Source: Archangium lansingense | GTDB taxonomy: Bacteria > Myxococcota > Myxococcia > Myxococcales > Myxococcaceae | Length of the DNA stretch: 64,000 nt | NCBI RefSeq assembly: GCF_026626635.1 | Contig: NZ_JAPNKA010000001.1 | Location: 6,882,001 to 6,946,000, forward strand | Direction of reading: 5' to 3' | Shown: in pieces, positions 16,617-25,796 of the stretch | How positions within the stretch are numbered: the stretch's first letter is position 1 | Layout of the letters: every line of letters starts with the position of its first letter | Notes under the pieces: model-generated | Database searches by the model: none | Told to the model about the DNA's origin: nothing | Seen by the model: only the letters and a program-made list of their open reading frames with translations | Program-made: the position numbers and the translations under genes

Positions 16617-17379
16617 GTCGCAGCTCAGCTCCCACGATGAGATCCGTCGATGTGCCTGAAGCCTGCTCCCCCTCCAGCCCGCCGTGCACCCAGCACACCG
16701 AAAACCCCGTGGATTCCAATAACCGCGTCAGGTCCGCGAGGGGATGGTAACGGATGGCGTACTGGCCTGTAAGAACGCGTCCGTCCGGCCTTGTCAATCG
16801 CCGGGTAGCCTCATCCCGGCCACGCACCGCGTCGAAGTGGCTCCACTCCTCCAGCAGGCTGCCGTCCGGTAATCGGGTGGAGAAGGAGGCCTCGGGCTGG
16901 GCGGCCAGGCGCTCGTAAGGCACGGTGTGAAACACCAGGCGTCCCCCTGGCTTCAGGCACCGCGCTACCTCGCGCAGCAGTGCCACGTGCTCCTCGTCCG
17001 AGAAGATGAACAGCGTCGAGTACCAGGAGTAGGCGCCCGCCAATGAGCCCGTTCGGAATGGGAGGGAGCGGAGGTCCGCTCGCACCGCCGGAAAGCCCGG
17101 CAGCCGTTCCTGGAGGGACAGGGCATCCAGCTCCAGGCCGACGACACGACCCGCCAGGGGGCCCCGGGCGTTCAGGCGCGCGGCATGCCGGCCATGACCG
17201 CAGCCCAGGTCCACCACCGGTCCGGGCACCTGGAGATCCTGAAAGCACTTCGCGAGGTACTCCACCTCCCTCTCCGTCGTCTCCTCGGAAAGGAACGGCA
17301 GTGTCGAGCGGAGGTAGAGTTCGCCGAAGAAGCTCACGGTCTTGCGCGGGCATGTAGCACCCGGGTTTAGGGGTCGCAA
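16609..17379 (-). CDS. Class I SAM-dependent methyltransferase
   Basis: The 256-residue frame carries a Rossmann methyltransferase core: motif I VVDLGCGHGRHAARL near residue 55-70, an acidic loop at the end of strand 2 (GLELDALS), and a motif II/III region GSLAGAYSWYSTLFIFSDEEH followed by LREVARCLKPGGRLVFHTVP. No substrate-specific domain is attached, so the target is unknown; small molecules or lipids are the usual targets of this subgroup. A GTG at 17337 (VSFFGELYL) may be the true start, trimming 14 residues. It lies 26 bases after the aminotransferase stop and overlaps the HMG-CoA lyase start. Confidence 0.8.
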   Translation of the reverse strand: MRPLNPGATCPRKTVSFFGELYLRSTLPFLSEETTEREVEYLAKCFQDLQVPGPVVDLGCGHGRHAARLNARGPLAGRVVGLELDALSLQERLPGFPAVRADLRSLPFRTGSLAGAYSWYSTLFIFSDEEHVALLREVARCLKPGGRLVFHTVPYERLAAQPEASFSTRLPDGSLLEEWSHFDAVRGRDEATRRLTRPDGRVLTGQYAIRYHPLADLTRLLESTGFSVCWVHGGLEGEQASGTSTDLIVGAELRHG

Positions 17380-17405
17380 GCCGCCCGGCTCCCGGGTTCC
17401 GGACG

Positions 17406-18602
17406 TCAGCGTCCCCGAGCCAGCCCCACCTTCAACCGACGCGCCGCTTCATCCAACACCGCTTCCGTCTTGCAGAAGGCGAAGCGCGCCATCCCCTGCC
17501 CCAGGTGCTTGTGCTCGGGGCTGTAGAAAACACTCGGAGGGATGGCCGCGACTCCCACCTCCGTCACCAGGTGCCGGCAGAAGGCCACGTCGTCCGCGAA
17601 GCCCCGCCCCGTGATGTCCGCGATGATGAAGTAGCTGCCCTCGGGCGTGTACGCCTTCAGCCCCGCCTCCGTAAGCCCCGCCAGCAGCCGATCCCTCTTG
17701 GACAGGTACATGGCGCCCAGCTCCTGGAAGTACGCGTCCGGCATCCGCAGCGCCGCCGCCGTGGCTGCCTGCAGCGGTGAAGCGGTGGCGAACGTCACGA
17801 ACTGGTGCGCACGCTGCACCGCGTCACGCAGGGGCGGCGGGGCGATGATCCAGCCGATCTTCCACCCGGTGAGGCTGAACGACTTGCCGGCGCTGCTCAC
17901 CGTCAACGTCCGGTCCGCCAGCGAGGGCACCGTGGCCGGGCGCACGTGACGCGCCGGGCTGAAGAGGATGTGCTCGTAGACCTCGTCCGAGAGCACCTTC
18001 ACATCATGCTCGGCGCACAGGCCGCCGAGGAACTCGAGCTCCTCGCGGGTGAACACCTTGCCGGTGGGGTTGTGAGGCGTGTTGAGGATGAGCAGCCGCG
18101 TGCGAGGGCCGAAGGCCGCGCGCACCTCGTCCCGGTCGAACCACCACGCGGAGTGCGAGGCATCCGGCGGGCGCAGCGGCACGTAGCGCGCCTTTGCCCC
18201 GACGAAGCCAAGGTTGGCGTCGTACGAGTCGTAGAAGGGCTCGAAGACGATCGCCTCGTCACCGGGGTCTACCAGGCCGAGCATTACGCAGAGGATGGCC
18301 TCGGTGGCACCGCTGGTAACGGTCACCATGGTGTCGGGATCAATGCCGGTGTGTCCGTGGAAGCGCGCGCCGTGCTCGGCGATGGCCACGCGCAGATCGC
18401 GCAGTCCGGGACTGGGGGCGTACTGATTCACCCCGTCGGTGATGGCCTTGCGAGCGGCCTCCTTCACGGCCTCGGGCCCGTCGAAGTCAGGGAAGCCCTG
18501 CCCCAGGTTCATGGCCCCGTGCTTGAGGGCGAGAGCACTGAACTCGGAGAAGACGGTGGTACCGAGATGGGCCACGCGGCCCGCGAGGATCTGCCTGCTC
18601 AT
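17406..18602 (-). CDS. PLP-dependent class I/II aminotransferase
   Basis: The ATG at 18602 gives 398 residues. Fold-type I landmarks are clear: MNLGQGFPDFDGP at the N-terminus, VTSGATEA for phosphate binding, LNTPHNPTGKVF with the pyridine-stacking region, LSDEVYEHI, and SSAGKSFSLTGWKIGW with the PLP-binding Lys240, then a C-terminal Arg in the MARFAFCK strand. Sequence style matches the methionine/kynurenine/glutamine aminotransferase branch (YbdL/KAT). The donor is uncertain. It begins 17 bases after the PAP2 gene stop and heads the catabolic half of the unit, so amino acid to keto acid conversion feeding branched acyl-CoA is plausible. Confidence 0.85.
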   Translation of the reverse strand: MSRQILAGRVAHLGTTVFSEFSALALKHGAMNLGQGFPDFDGPEAVKEAARKAITDGVNQYAPSPGLRDLRVAIAEHGARFHGHTGIDPDTMVTVTSGATEAILCVMLGLVDPGDEAIVFEPFYDSYDANLGFVGAKARYVPLRPPDASHSAWWFDRDEVRAAFGPRTRLLILNTPHNPTGKVFTREELEFLGGLCAEHDVKVLSDEVYEHILFSPARHVRPATVPSLADRTLTVSSAGKSFSLTGWKIGWIIAPPPLRDAVQRAHQFVTFATASPLQAATAAALRMPDAYFQELGAMYLSKRDRLLAGLTEAGLKAYTPEGSYFIIADITGRGFADDVAFCRHLVTEVGVAAIPPSVFYSPEHKHLGQGMARFAFCKTEAVLDEAARRLKVGLARGR

Positions 18603-18619
18603 GCATACGCTCCCTATGT

Positions 18620-19567
18620 TCAGGGGCGTACGATAGCGTCCATTGTGACCGGGCGCGCTACTGTGTCGCGCCGGGCGATCGTCCGGCTCCAACCTACGGC
18701 CAGGCCCACCACCACCATGACCAGGGGCACCGAGCACAGCAGGTCCGTGGCGTAGTGGAAGCGGCCCACCAGGGTGGCGGCGATGAGGCCGAGGCCCGGC
18801 AGCACCATCACCCGGAAGAAGCGCGGGGAGAAGCGCCAGGCGTAGACGAACACCAGCAGCGTGGTCCCGGTGTGCCCCGAGGGGAAGCAGTCCCGCGCGA
18901 AGGTCGGCAAGCGCATCAACGAGTCCAGGATGGGCGTCAACCACATCCCCTGGAGCGGCCTGTCGAAGGCGAAGAAGAGGAAGTAGCGCGGGCCGATGGC
19001 CGGCACCAGGGCATAGAAGAGATAGTTGAAGGTGAAGAAGAGGCTGAGCGCCAACAGGTACTCGTCGAAGGCGTCCCGGCGGCCGGTGAAGTACAGCACC
19101 ACGCCCAGCATCAGCGGCCAGACGAAGTGGCCGTAGTAGCAGACCATCAGGATGTCGGTGAGCCAGGGCGGCACCAGGTGCCCGAACGCCACCGAGGCCT
19201 GGACGCCGAACAGCCGTTGATCCAAGGCGACGAGCTGGGCGTCGCGCAGCACGGGGGTGGTGGCGGTCACCAGCGGACCGAGCACCCCGTGGCTGAGGCT
19301 GAGCACCGGCAGCAGCCAGAAGGAGGCCAGGAAGGCCACCAGCCGGTGCCGGGGGAAGTAGGACTCCAGGGTGCGCAGAGCCAGGGGCCCGAGCGCGAAG
19401 ATGGCGAAGTAGACAGCGGACCCCGTGGCGCCAGGAGCCCAGCTTGCTGGGCCCACGAGCGTCAGGGCGGCAAATGCGCACGTGACGACAATGACAACAT
19501 CGACCGCTCGCAGGTGTACGTCCCGGACGCCCGCGCGGGCGCGGTCATACGAGGTCCAGGGGCTCAC
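18620..19567 (-). CDS. PAP2-family membrane phosphatase / phosphotransferase
   Basis: This 315-residue protein has about six membrane helices and the PAP2 active site split over two loops: CFPSGHTGTT (motif 2 with catalytic His) and GRFHYATDLL (motif 3 His and Asp). The layout, with a conserved PAIGPRYFLF loop before motif 2, recalls the inositol-phosphorylceramide synthase (Aur1-like) branch of PAP2 proteins rather than simple phosphatidate phosphatases; this is an inference. It overlaps the RND transporter stop by four bases. Placement opposite the sphingolipid genes suggests it dephosphorylates or transfers a headgroup to a (dihydro)ceramide at the membrane. Confidence 0.8.
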   Translation of the reverse strand: MSPWTSYDRARAGVRDVHLRAVDVVIVVTCAFAALTLVGPASWAPGATGSAVYFAIFALGPLALRTLESYFPRHRLVAFLASFWLLPVLSLSHGVLGPLVTATTPVLRDAQLVALDQRLFGVQASVAFGHLVPPWLTDILMVCYYGHFVWPLMLGVVLYFTGRRDAFDEYLLALSLFFTFNYLFYALVPAIGPRYFLFFAFDRPLQGMWLTPILDSLMRLPTFARDCFPSGHTGTTLLVFVYAWRFSPRFFRVMVLPGLGLIAATLVGRFHYATDLLCSVPLVMVVVGLAVGWSRTIARRDTVARPVTMDAIVRP

Positions 19568-22041
19568 GCAGACTTACGCTCCCCCGGTTCTACGGCGGGC
19601 TCCTTCACGCCGATGTCCAGGCTCCGAACCATTCCCCTCTCCGTCTTCCGGCCGTTCCAGCGCTCGATCAACGCCAGCATGGCCGGGAAGAAAACCGTTG
19701 TTCCCAGGAAGGTGCACATCACGCCCAGAAGTGCAATCTGGCCAATCGACCTCAGGCCGGAGTGATGGGAGATCAACAGTGCGCCATAGCCGGCCGCGTT
19801 GGACAGGGTGGCCACCACCGCCGCGAAGCCCGTGTTCCGCACCACGTGGCCGAGCGAGCCCGGGCCCTCCTCCTCATACCGGTGGAAGAGGTGCACCGAG
19901 TTGTCCACGGCGATGGCGAGCAGGTTGGGGAGCACCACGGCGTTGATGAAGTTGAGCTGAACGTCGAAGAGGTACATGCCTCCAGCCAGGCAGAGCATGC
20001 CCAGGAACAGAGGGCCGGCCACCAGGCAGGCGCGCTTGAAGCTGCGCAGGCTGAGGAGGATCGTCAAGAAGACCACTGACGCGGCGGCCCAGAGGATGAA
20101 GGGGCCATCCCCGCGCACCATCGAGAAGATGCGGGCGGCGATCCGGTTGCTATCCAACACCGCGAGGTCCACACCCCGGGCCTTGGCCCCAGCGATGACC
20201 TCGTCGATCTGCGCGGCCCAGGCCGACAGTTCGCGGGTATCGTGGTTGGACACCGAGGGGAACAGCAGCAGGAACATGCCCTTCCCGTCCTGGGCTTCGA
20301 AGCGGCGGCGCACCTCGAGCGGCAGCTGGTCCTCGCCGTAGGGCTGGGCCTCCAGCATCTTCTTCACGCTCTCCAGGCGTGGATCCTTCTGGGCATCCTC
20401 GGGCAGCTTGTCCAGCGTGGCGCGCAGCGCGGCGATCTGCTCCTGGTGCGCCGGCACCTCCTGCGGCAGCAGGTCATTGAGCGAGGCGACCTGCTTGAAG
20501 GTCGACTCCGCACCGTGCCGGTTCTTCACCTCGAGGATGACGTCCTGGACCGCCTGGGCCTGCTTCAGGTCGTCCACCAGGAGGATGGCCGGGTTGAGGT
20601 GAGTGCCAAGCTGCGCGCTGATGTGGTCATCCAGGGCCACCGAGGGCGAGTCACCCTTGAGGGCGCGCATGTTCGTCTCGAAGCCCACGCGCGGCAGCAC
20701 GTAGACCGAGTACGCCGCGAAGCCGAGCACCGCCACCAGCAGACCGGCGATGACGGACGTGGGCCAGCGCTTGTGAGACACGGACGACACCTGCGCGGGG
20801 GCCTCGGGCGCGTGGGCCGCGGCCGACTCGCGCCCCGGACGCAGACGCTCGGCGAGCACCAGCAGCGCTGGACCCAGTCCGTACGCCACCAGCACCGCCA
20901 TCAGCACGCCCACTCCGGCCAGTAGACCGAACTGCTTGAAGGCCTCGAACTGGGCGAACACGAGCACGAAGAAGGCCGCCGCATTCGTCAGCGCCGAGGT
21001 GAGGGCTCCAGCGAAGGTGCCCCGCACGGCCTCAGCCAGCGCCTCGGCGGCAGGGTGCTCGCGCCGCTCCTCCCAGTAGCGCATGGCCAGGTGGATGCCG
21101 TACTCCAGGCCCAGGCCGATGAGGATGGCCACCAGGAAGCCCGTGACGATGTTGAGGTGGCCGATAGCCAGCTCCGCGAAGGCGAACGTCAGCGACACAC
21201 CGAAGACGACGGGCACGCCCACCACCGCCAGCGCCCACAGCCGCCGCGTGGCCAGCAGGATGATGCCCACCGCCATCACCGCCGAGAGGATGGCGGCGCG
21301 CGACAGATCCGCGCGCATCACCTGGTCCTCTTCGATGCGGGCCTGGAAGGCACCGGCGTAGTCCAGCTTCACCCCGGGCCAGCCCTGGGCCACCTCGTCG
21401 GACACGCGCTTCACATCGTCCACCAGCTTCTGCGCGAAGACGATGTCGCCCGCGGTGCCGCCCGGCTTCACCATCAGGTACACCTCGGAGCCGTCGGCGT
21501 TGCCGAGGTACTCGCGCATGGGCGCGTCCGGGCTGTACTTCTTGACGATGGCGTCGAAGTCCGGCGGCGCATCCGCCTCATCGAGCAGATCCACCGCAAT
21601 GGCCTGCTGCTTCTCGTAGCGCAGCCGCGCGTCCACGTCCTTGCGCAGATCGCGCAGCTTCTCCGTAGGCAGCAGCAGGAGGCCGCGCTCCTCGAAGAAG
21701 CCCACGTCGAAGTGGTGCTCGACGTAGCGCACCTCGGGCAGCGTCTGGAGCTTCTGGGCCAGCGCGCCGGAGAAGGTCCGCAGCGTCTCGGGCGTGGCGC
21801 CCTGCGCACGCACCACCAGATAGCCGTCACCGCCGGCCTTCTGCGCCACCCGGTTCAGGTCTTGGACCTCGTGGGTCTCACTGGGCAGCAGCTCCACGAA
21901 GGAGCCACGGAAATCCAGCCGTCCGGCCAGCAGCGCGCCGCCGAGCGCCAGGATCGTGAACGCCAGCAATACCCGCCAGGGCCGTGCGAGCGTTCCCCGG
22001 ATGAAGGCCTCGGACCCACGCCGTCGAAGAGAGTCAGCCAC
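19564..22041 (-). CDS. RND-superfamily (MMPL/HAE3-type) lipid exporter
   Basis: I start at GTG 22041, which has GGGGA 8 bases upstream; an ATG at 22122 would add 27 residues. The 825-residue product is a duplicated RND permease: one membrane helix near residue 25-40, a large periplasmic loop (FVELLPSETHEVQDLNRVAQKAGG), five helices with ILIGLGLEYGIHLAMRYWEE, then a repeat with a second loop and LLAIAVDNSVHLFHRYEEE. Hydrophobic-cargo exporters of this family include the hopanoid transporter HpnN. It is the first gene of the six-gene minus unit and diverges from the sphingolipid genes, so the cargo may be a sphingolipid. Confidence 0.82.
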   Translation of the reverse strand: MADSLRRRGSEAFIRGTLARPWRVLLAFTILALGGALLAGRLDFRGSFVELLPSETHEVQDLNRVAQKAGGDGYLVVRAQGATPETLRTFSGALAQKLQTLPEVRYVEHHFDVGFFEERGLLLLPTEKLRDLRKDVDARLRYEKQQAIAVDLLDEADAPPDFDAIVKKYSPDAPMREYLGNADGSEVYLMVKPGGTAGDIVFAQKLVDDVKRVSDEVAQGWPGVKLDYAGAFQARIEEDQVMRADLSRAAILSAVMAVGIILLATRRLWALAVVGVPVVFGVSLTFAFAELAIGHLNIVTGFLVAILIGLGLEYGIHLAMRYWEERREHPAAEALAEAVRGTFAGALTSALTNAAAFFVLVFAQFEAFKQFGLLAGVGVLMAVLVAYGLGPALLVLAERLRPGRESAAAHAPEAPAQVSSVSHKRWPTSVIAGLLVAVLGFAAYSVYVLPRVGFETNMRALKGDSPSVALDDHISAQLGTHLNPAILLVDDLKQAQAVQDVILEVKNRHGAESTFKQVASLNDLLPQEVPAHQEQIAALRATLDKLPEDAQKDPRLESVKKMLEAQPYGEDQLPLEVRRRFEAQDGKGMFLLLFPSVSNHDTRELSAWAAQIDEVIAGAKARGVDLAVLDSNRIAARIFSMVRGDGPFILWAAASVVFLTILLSLRSFKRACLVAGPLFLGMLCLAGGMYLFDVQLNFINAVVLPNLLAIAVDNSVHLFHRYEEEGPGSLGHVVRNTGFAAVVATLSNAAGYGALLISHHSGLRSIGQIALLGVMCTFLGTTVFFPAMLALIERWNGRKTERGMVRSLDIGVKEPAVEPGERKSA

Positions 22042-22475
22042 GCATTTCCCCAGTCGATGAAGAGGCCAGCAGAAAGCAGACTTCCCGCTCTCTGTCACGG
22101 CCTCAACGAAACTGGGGAACACCCTCCGGCCAGGAAGCCTTCCACCTACCGACCGGAAGGCATCCGCGCGTCACCCCACCCCGAAAACCAGGGCATGTAA
22201 GTCCCGGCTGTGCAGCCGGTTGCGCACTTGCCCGCCCACCGTCGGGAATATCCGAGGTGTCAACCCCCACCTGGGGATTCCATGCCAACCCCGGGTCATG
22301 GCGCCGGACAGGTCGGTGTCTTGACACCCGGAGGGTGACTCAATAATGACGGCCACTCCTAAGCCCCCCGAGGAGGAGGACGCGCGCTTGCGGTGTCCCG
22401 AGTCGGAACAACCACCGCAGGCAGCACGCCCTGGAGATCCGCGGAGGCGGATCTCCCTCAACAGAGAAGACCGCC
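22042..22475. other. Divergent regulatory region between RND transporter and serine palmitoyltransferase
   Basis: This 434-base gap contains the leader of the RND gene, a likely plus-strand promoter at 22321-22347, and several GC-rich inverted sequences such as GGATCTCC/GGCGGATCTCC direct copies near 22432-22455. Short open frames here have poor codon bias and I see no gene in it. Confidence 0.5.
22321..22347 (+). promoter_or_regulatory. Candidate sigma-70-type promoter for the sphingolipid genes
   Basis: A perfect TTGACA at 22321-22326 is followed after 15 bases by AATAAT at 22342-22347 (17 bases to the overlapping TAATGA). AT-rich hexamers are rare in this GC-rich DNA. It points towards the serine palmitoyltransferase start 128 bases downstream. 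Confidence 0.5.
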
Positions 22476-24020
22476 ATGAGTGACGTTTTCGAGAAGTGCC
22501 GGAGCTGGAAGGACTACCGCATTGCCAAGGCCACGGGGCTCTACCCGTACTACCGGGCGATCGAGGAGTCGTACGGTGCCACCGAGGTCCAGATCGAGGG
22601 CCGCCGTATCATCATGGTGGGCTCGAACAACTACCTGGGCTTGAGCGCCGACCCGCGGGTGAAGGAGGCGGCAATCAAGGCGGTGGAGCGCTACGGCACC
22701 ACGTGCTCCGGCTCGCGCCTGCTCAACGGCACCCTGGCGCTGCACGAGGAGCTGGAGCAGCGGCTGGCGAAGTTCCTCAACCGCGAGGCCGCGGTGGTCA
22801 TCTCCACCGGCTTCCAGACGAACCTGGCGCTCTCCTCCATCCTGGGCCGCCACGACATCGTCTTCGCGGACCGGCAGAACCACGCCTCGCTGGTGGATGG
22901 CATCCGGCTGTCCTTCGCCACCGAGCGCAAGTTCCGGCACAACGACCTGGAGCACCTCGAGCAGCTGCTGCAGCAGGCCGCCGAGAAGGAGCCCAAGGCG
23001 GGGAAGATCATCATCACCGACGGCGTGTTCTCGATGGAGGGCGACGTCTGCAACCTGCCCCGCATCGTGGAGCTGGCGCAGAAGTACGGCGCGCGGGTGA
23101 TGACGGATGACGCCCACGCCATGGGCGTGCTGGGCGAGCAGGGCCGCGGCACCTCGGAGTACTTCGGGCTGGAGAAGGAGACGGACCTCGTCATGGGGAC
23201 GTTCTCCAAGAGCTTCGCCTCGCTGGGCGGCGTGCTGGCCGGTCCCTCGGACGTCATCAACTACATCCGCCACAAGTCGCGCTCGGTCATCTTCTCCGCG
23301 TCCATGACGCCGGCCTCCATCGCCTCGGCGCTCAAGGCGCTGGAGATCATCGAGGCCGAGCCGCAGCGCCGCGCGCGCCTGCTGGACATCGCCGAGAAGA
23401 TGCACAACGGCTTCCGGGCCATGGGCTTCGACACGGGCGTGTCGGTGACGCCGGTGGTGCCGGTGCACATCGGCGACCAGGTGAAGTGCTTCCGCTTCTG
23501 GAAGGCGCTGCACGAGGCGGGAGTGTTCGCCAACCCGGTGATTCCGCCGGCGGTTGAAGCGGGCCACGCCCTCATCCGCACCAGCTACATGGCCACGCAC
23601 ACGGATGAACAGCTCGACCGGGTGCTCGACATCTTCGAGCAGATTGGCAAGAAGCTGGACGTGATTCCGCAGACGCGGCCCTCCACGTACACCCCGGTGC
23701 AGATCGCCCGCCCGGGCACGATGGTGCGCAACAACAAGGCCTCGGAGAAGTGGGCCGCCGCCAGCGAGGGCCAGAACGGCCACAACGGCTTCACGCTGGA
23801 TCAGCTCTCGCGCATGTCCTCGCGCGAGGTGGCCGGCAAGCTGTTCGACGCGGTGGAGACGCTCACCTGGCGTGCGGCCAACCTCCAGCCGGAGGACATC
23901 CGCAAGCTGGGCCAGGTGCCGATGAAGCTGTGGGAGAAGCGGGCGAACATCCCCGGCATCCTGCTGGAGAAGGGCGCCAGCTTCTTCATCCGCAACGGGC
24001 AGCACGAAGACAGGAGCTAG
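22476..24020 (+). CDS. spt: Serine palmitoyltransferase (alpha-oxoamine synthase family)
   Basis: The first about 400 of 514 residues form an alpha-oxoamine synthase: VGSNNYLGLSADPRV, SRLLNGTLALHEELE, QNHASL with PLP-stacking His136, TDDAHAMGVLGEQGRG with the PLP-binding Asp and His, and GTFSKSFASLGG with Lys245 forming the Schiff base. The next gene looks like a ceramide synthase, which favours serine palmitoyltransferase (serine plus acyl-CoA to 3-ketosphinganine) over KBL or BioF. A C-terminal extension of about 115 residues (with FTLDQLSRMSSREVAG and a KLWEKRANIPGILLEKG motif) is beyond the usual enzyme length and its role is unknown. A candidate promoter lies 128 bases upstream. It leads a two-gene unit. 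Confidence 0.85.
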   Translation: MSDVFEKCRSWKDYRIAKATGLYPYYRAIEESYGATEVQIEGRRIIMVGSNNYLGLSADPRVKEAAIKAVERYGTTCSGSRLLNGTLALHEELEQRLAKFLNREAAVVISTGFQTNLALSSILGRHDIVFADRQNHASLVDGIRLSFATERKFRHNDLEHLEQLLQQAAEKEPKAGKIIITDGVFSMEGDVCNLPRIVELAQKYGARVMTDDAHAMGVLGEQGRGTSEYFGLEKETDLVMGTFSKSFASLGGVLAGPSDVINYIRHKSRSVIFSASMTPASIASALKALEIIEAEPQRRARLLDIAEKMHNGFRAMGFDTGVSVTPVVPVHIGDQVKCFRFWKALHEAGVFANPVIPPAVEAGHALIRTSYMATHTDEQLDRVLDIFEQIGKKLDVIPQTRPSTYTPVQIARPGTMVRNNKASEKWAAASEGQNGHNGFTLDQLSRMSSREVAGKLFDAVETLTWRAANLQPEDIRKLGQVPMKLWEKRANIPGILLEKGASFFIRNGQHEDRS

Positions 24021-24029
24021 GACAACCCC

Positions 24030-25211
24030 ATGGCCGTCGCCGCCGAGATGCAGAACACCGACTCCAAGCTGCCCCCCCTGCCCGCCGACGTGGAGGTGAC
24101 TCCCGTCCGTACCTCGGCGGATCGCACGGCCTTCATCCGCCTCACCTACCCCATCTACAAGGGCGACCCGAACTTCGTGCCGCACCTGGAGATGGAGCGC
24201 CGGGACTTCATGGACCCGAGCAAGCACCCCTTCTTCGAGTTCGGCGAGGTGGAGTTCTTCCTCGCCCGCCGGGCCGGGAAGGCGGTGGGCCGCATCGCGG
24301 CGGTGAACAACCCTCGCTACAACGAGTTCCAGGGCACCAACGTCGGCTTCTTCGGCCTCTTCGAGTGCGTGAATGACGCCGGCGTGGCCCGGGCCCTCTT
24401 CGAGAAGGCCACCGAGTGGCTGCGCGCCAAGGGCTTCACCTCGGTGATTGGCCCGATGAGCTACTCCACCAATGGCGAGGTGGGCCTGCTCATCGAGGGG
24501 TTCACCACCCCGCCGGCCATCATGACGACGTACAACCCGCCCTGGTACGCCGCGCTCATCGAGGCCAACGGCTTCACCAAGGCCAAGGATCTGTTCGCCT
24601 GGGAGCTCTCCTCCTCCACCCCTCCGCCGGAGAAGGTGGCGCGCATCGCCGAGAAGATCCGCCAGCGTGAGGGCGTCACCGTGCGCCCGGTGAACCTGAA
24701 GAACTTCGACGCCGAGGTGGCCCGCGTCAAGACCATGTACAACGCGGCCTGGGAGAAGAACTGGGGCTTCGTCCCGATGACGGAGCACGAGTTCGACCAC
24801 CTGGCGAAAGATCTGAAGCAGATGGTGCGGCCGGAGCTGGCGCTGGTGGCCGAGGTGAAGGGTCAGCCCGTGGGCTTCGCGCTCACGATTCCCGACGCCA
24901 ACGAGGCCATCAAGGCCGCCAATGGCCGGCTCACCACCTTCGGCCTGCCCATCGGCCTGGCGAAGCTGCTGCTGGCTACGCGCCGCATCCGCCGGCTGCG
25001 CCTCGTCCTGCTGGGCACCGTCGAGGGCTACCGGCGCCGCGGCCTGGACGCCATCCTCTACCTGGACACGCTCAACAAGGCGCGTGAGCTGGGCTACGAG
25101 GGCGGGGAGATCTCCTGGACGCTCGAGGACAACCACCTCGTCAACCGCGCCATCGAGTCCATGGGCGGCAAGCAGTCCAAGCGGTACCGCGTCTACGAGA
25201 AGCCCCTGTAG
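24030..25211 (+). CDS. GNAT-fold bacterial ceramide synthase-like N-acyltransferase
   Basis: This 393-residue protein belongs to the long GNAT-like family with the N-terminal pattern FIRLTYPIYKGDPNFVPHL and DPSKHPFFEFGEVEFFLARR, then GRIAAVNNPRYNEF and GFFGLFEC, a GPMSYSTNGEVGLLIEGF segment, and a C-terminal acetyltransferase half ending EISWTLEDNHLVNRAIESMGG. Proteins of this family were shown in Caulobacter to be bacterial ceramide synthases, attaching an acyl chain to the sphingoid amine. The position 9 bases after serine palmitoyltransferase strongly supports that role here. No membrane helix is evident. Acyl donor preference cannot be read from the sequence. Confidence 0.8.
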   Translation: MAVAAEMQNTDSKLPPLPADVEVTPVRTSADRTAFIRLTYPIYKGDPNFVPHLEMERRDFMDPSKHPFFEFGEVEFFLARRAGKAVGRIAAVNNPRYNEFQGTNVGFFGLFECVNDAGVARALFEKATEWLRAKGFTSVIGPMSYSTNGEVGLLIEGFTTPPAIMTTYNPPWYAALIEANGFTKAKDLFAWELSSSTPPPEKVARIAEKIRQREGVTVRPVNLKNFDAEVARVKTMYNAAWEKNWGFVPMTEHEFDHLAKDLKQMVRPELALVAEVKGQPVGFALTIPDANEAIKAANGRLTTFGLPIGLAKLLLATRRIRRLRLVLLGTVEGYRRRGLDAILYLDTLNKARELGYEGGEISWTLEDNHLVNRAIESMGGKQSKRYRVYEKPL

Positions 25212-25232
25212 ACGCGGCCGGAACGGCGGGCG

Positions 25233-25796
25233 CTACTTGATCGACTTCTCCAGCTGCGCCCGCTTGGACTTCAACGTGGTCAGCAGCCCGTTGAAGCCCT
25301 TGTCGGCCAGGATCTTCTTGAACTGGCCCTGGTAGGTCTCCAGGAGCGAGATGTCATCCGTGACGATGTCGTAGATGCGCCACTCGGCCTTCTCGTTCGC
25401 GCGGAAGAGCTTGTACAGCACGGGGAGCCTGTCCCGGCTCATGATCACCCGGGTGCCCACGGTGGCCTCGTTGCCCTGAATGGACTCCTCGCCGTACTGG
25501 ATCAGCGCCCTGCCCTGGTTGAGCGCCTTCTGGGCGTAGGAGGCCCGCAGCAGGCCCTGCATCGTCTCCGAGAAGTCCTTGCGCTGGGCGGGCGTCAGCT
25601 TGCCCCACGTCTCGCCGAGCGCCCTCTTGGACAGCTCACCCCAGTCCACGAAGCGATCCACCGCCTTGGAGAGCTGCTCCGCGGTGGCCCCCTTCGAGGT
25701 GATGATCTTCTGGACCTCGGTGTTGCCCGACTTCACGACATCGAGGGGACCGGGTGCGGCGGCGAGCAGCACGGCGGCAAGCAAGGAAGCGAACAT
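25233..25796 (-). CDS. MlaC-like phospholipid-binding protein (Ttg2D family)
   Basis: Start at ATG 25796 gives 187 residues with a short signal peptide (FASLLAAVLLAAAPG); an upstream frame to 25844 lacks one. The mature protein follows the MlaC/Ttg2D pattern: a VDRFVDWGELSKRALGETW helix, KLTPAQRKDFSETMQGLLRASYAQK, the strand-rich core VGTRVIMSRDRLPVLYKLF, WRIYDIVTDDISLLETYQGQFKKIL, and a C-terminal GLLTTLKSKRAQLE helix. MlaC shuttles phospholipids across the periplasm between inner- and outer-membrane Mla complexes. Here it is a single gene, convergent with the ceramide synthase gene and about 20 kb away from the mlaEFD-like operon at 44620-47746. Confidence 0.85.
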   Translation of the reverse strand: MFASLLAAVLLAAAPGPLDVVKSGNTEVQKIITSKGATAEQLSKAVDRFVDWGELSKRALGETWGKLTPAQRKDFSETMQGLLRASYAQKALNQGRALIQYGEESIQGNEATVGTRVIMSRDRLPVLYKLFRANEKAEWRIYDIVTDDISLLETYQGQFKKILADKGFNGLLTTLKSKRAQLEKSIK

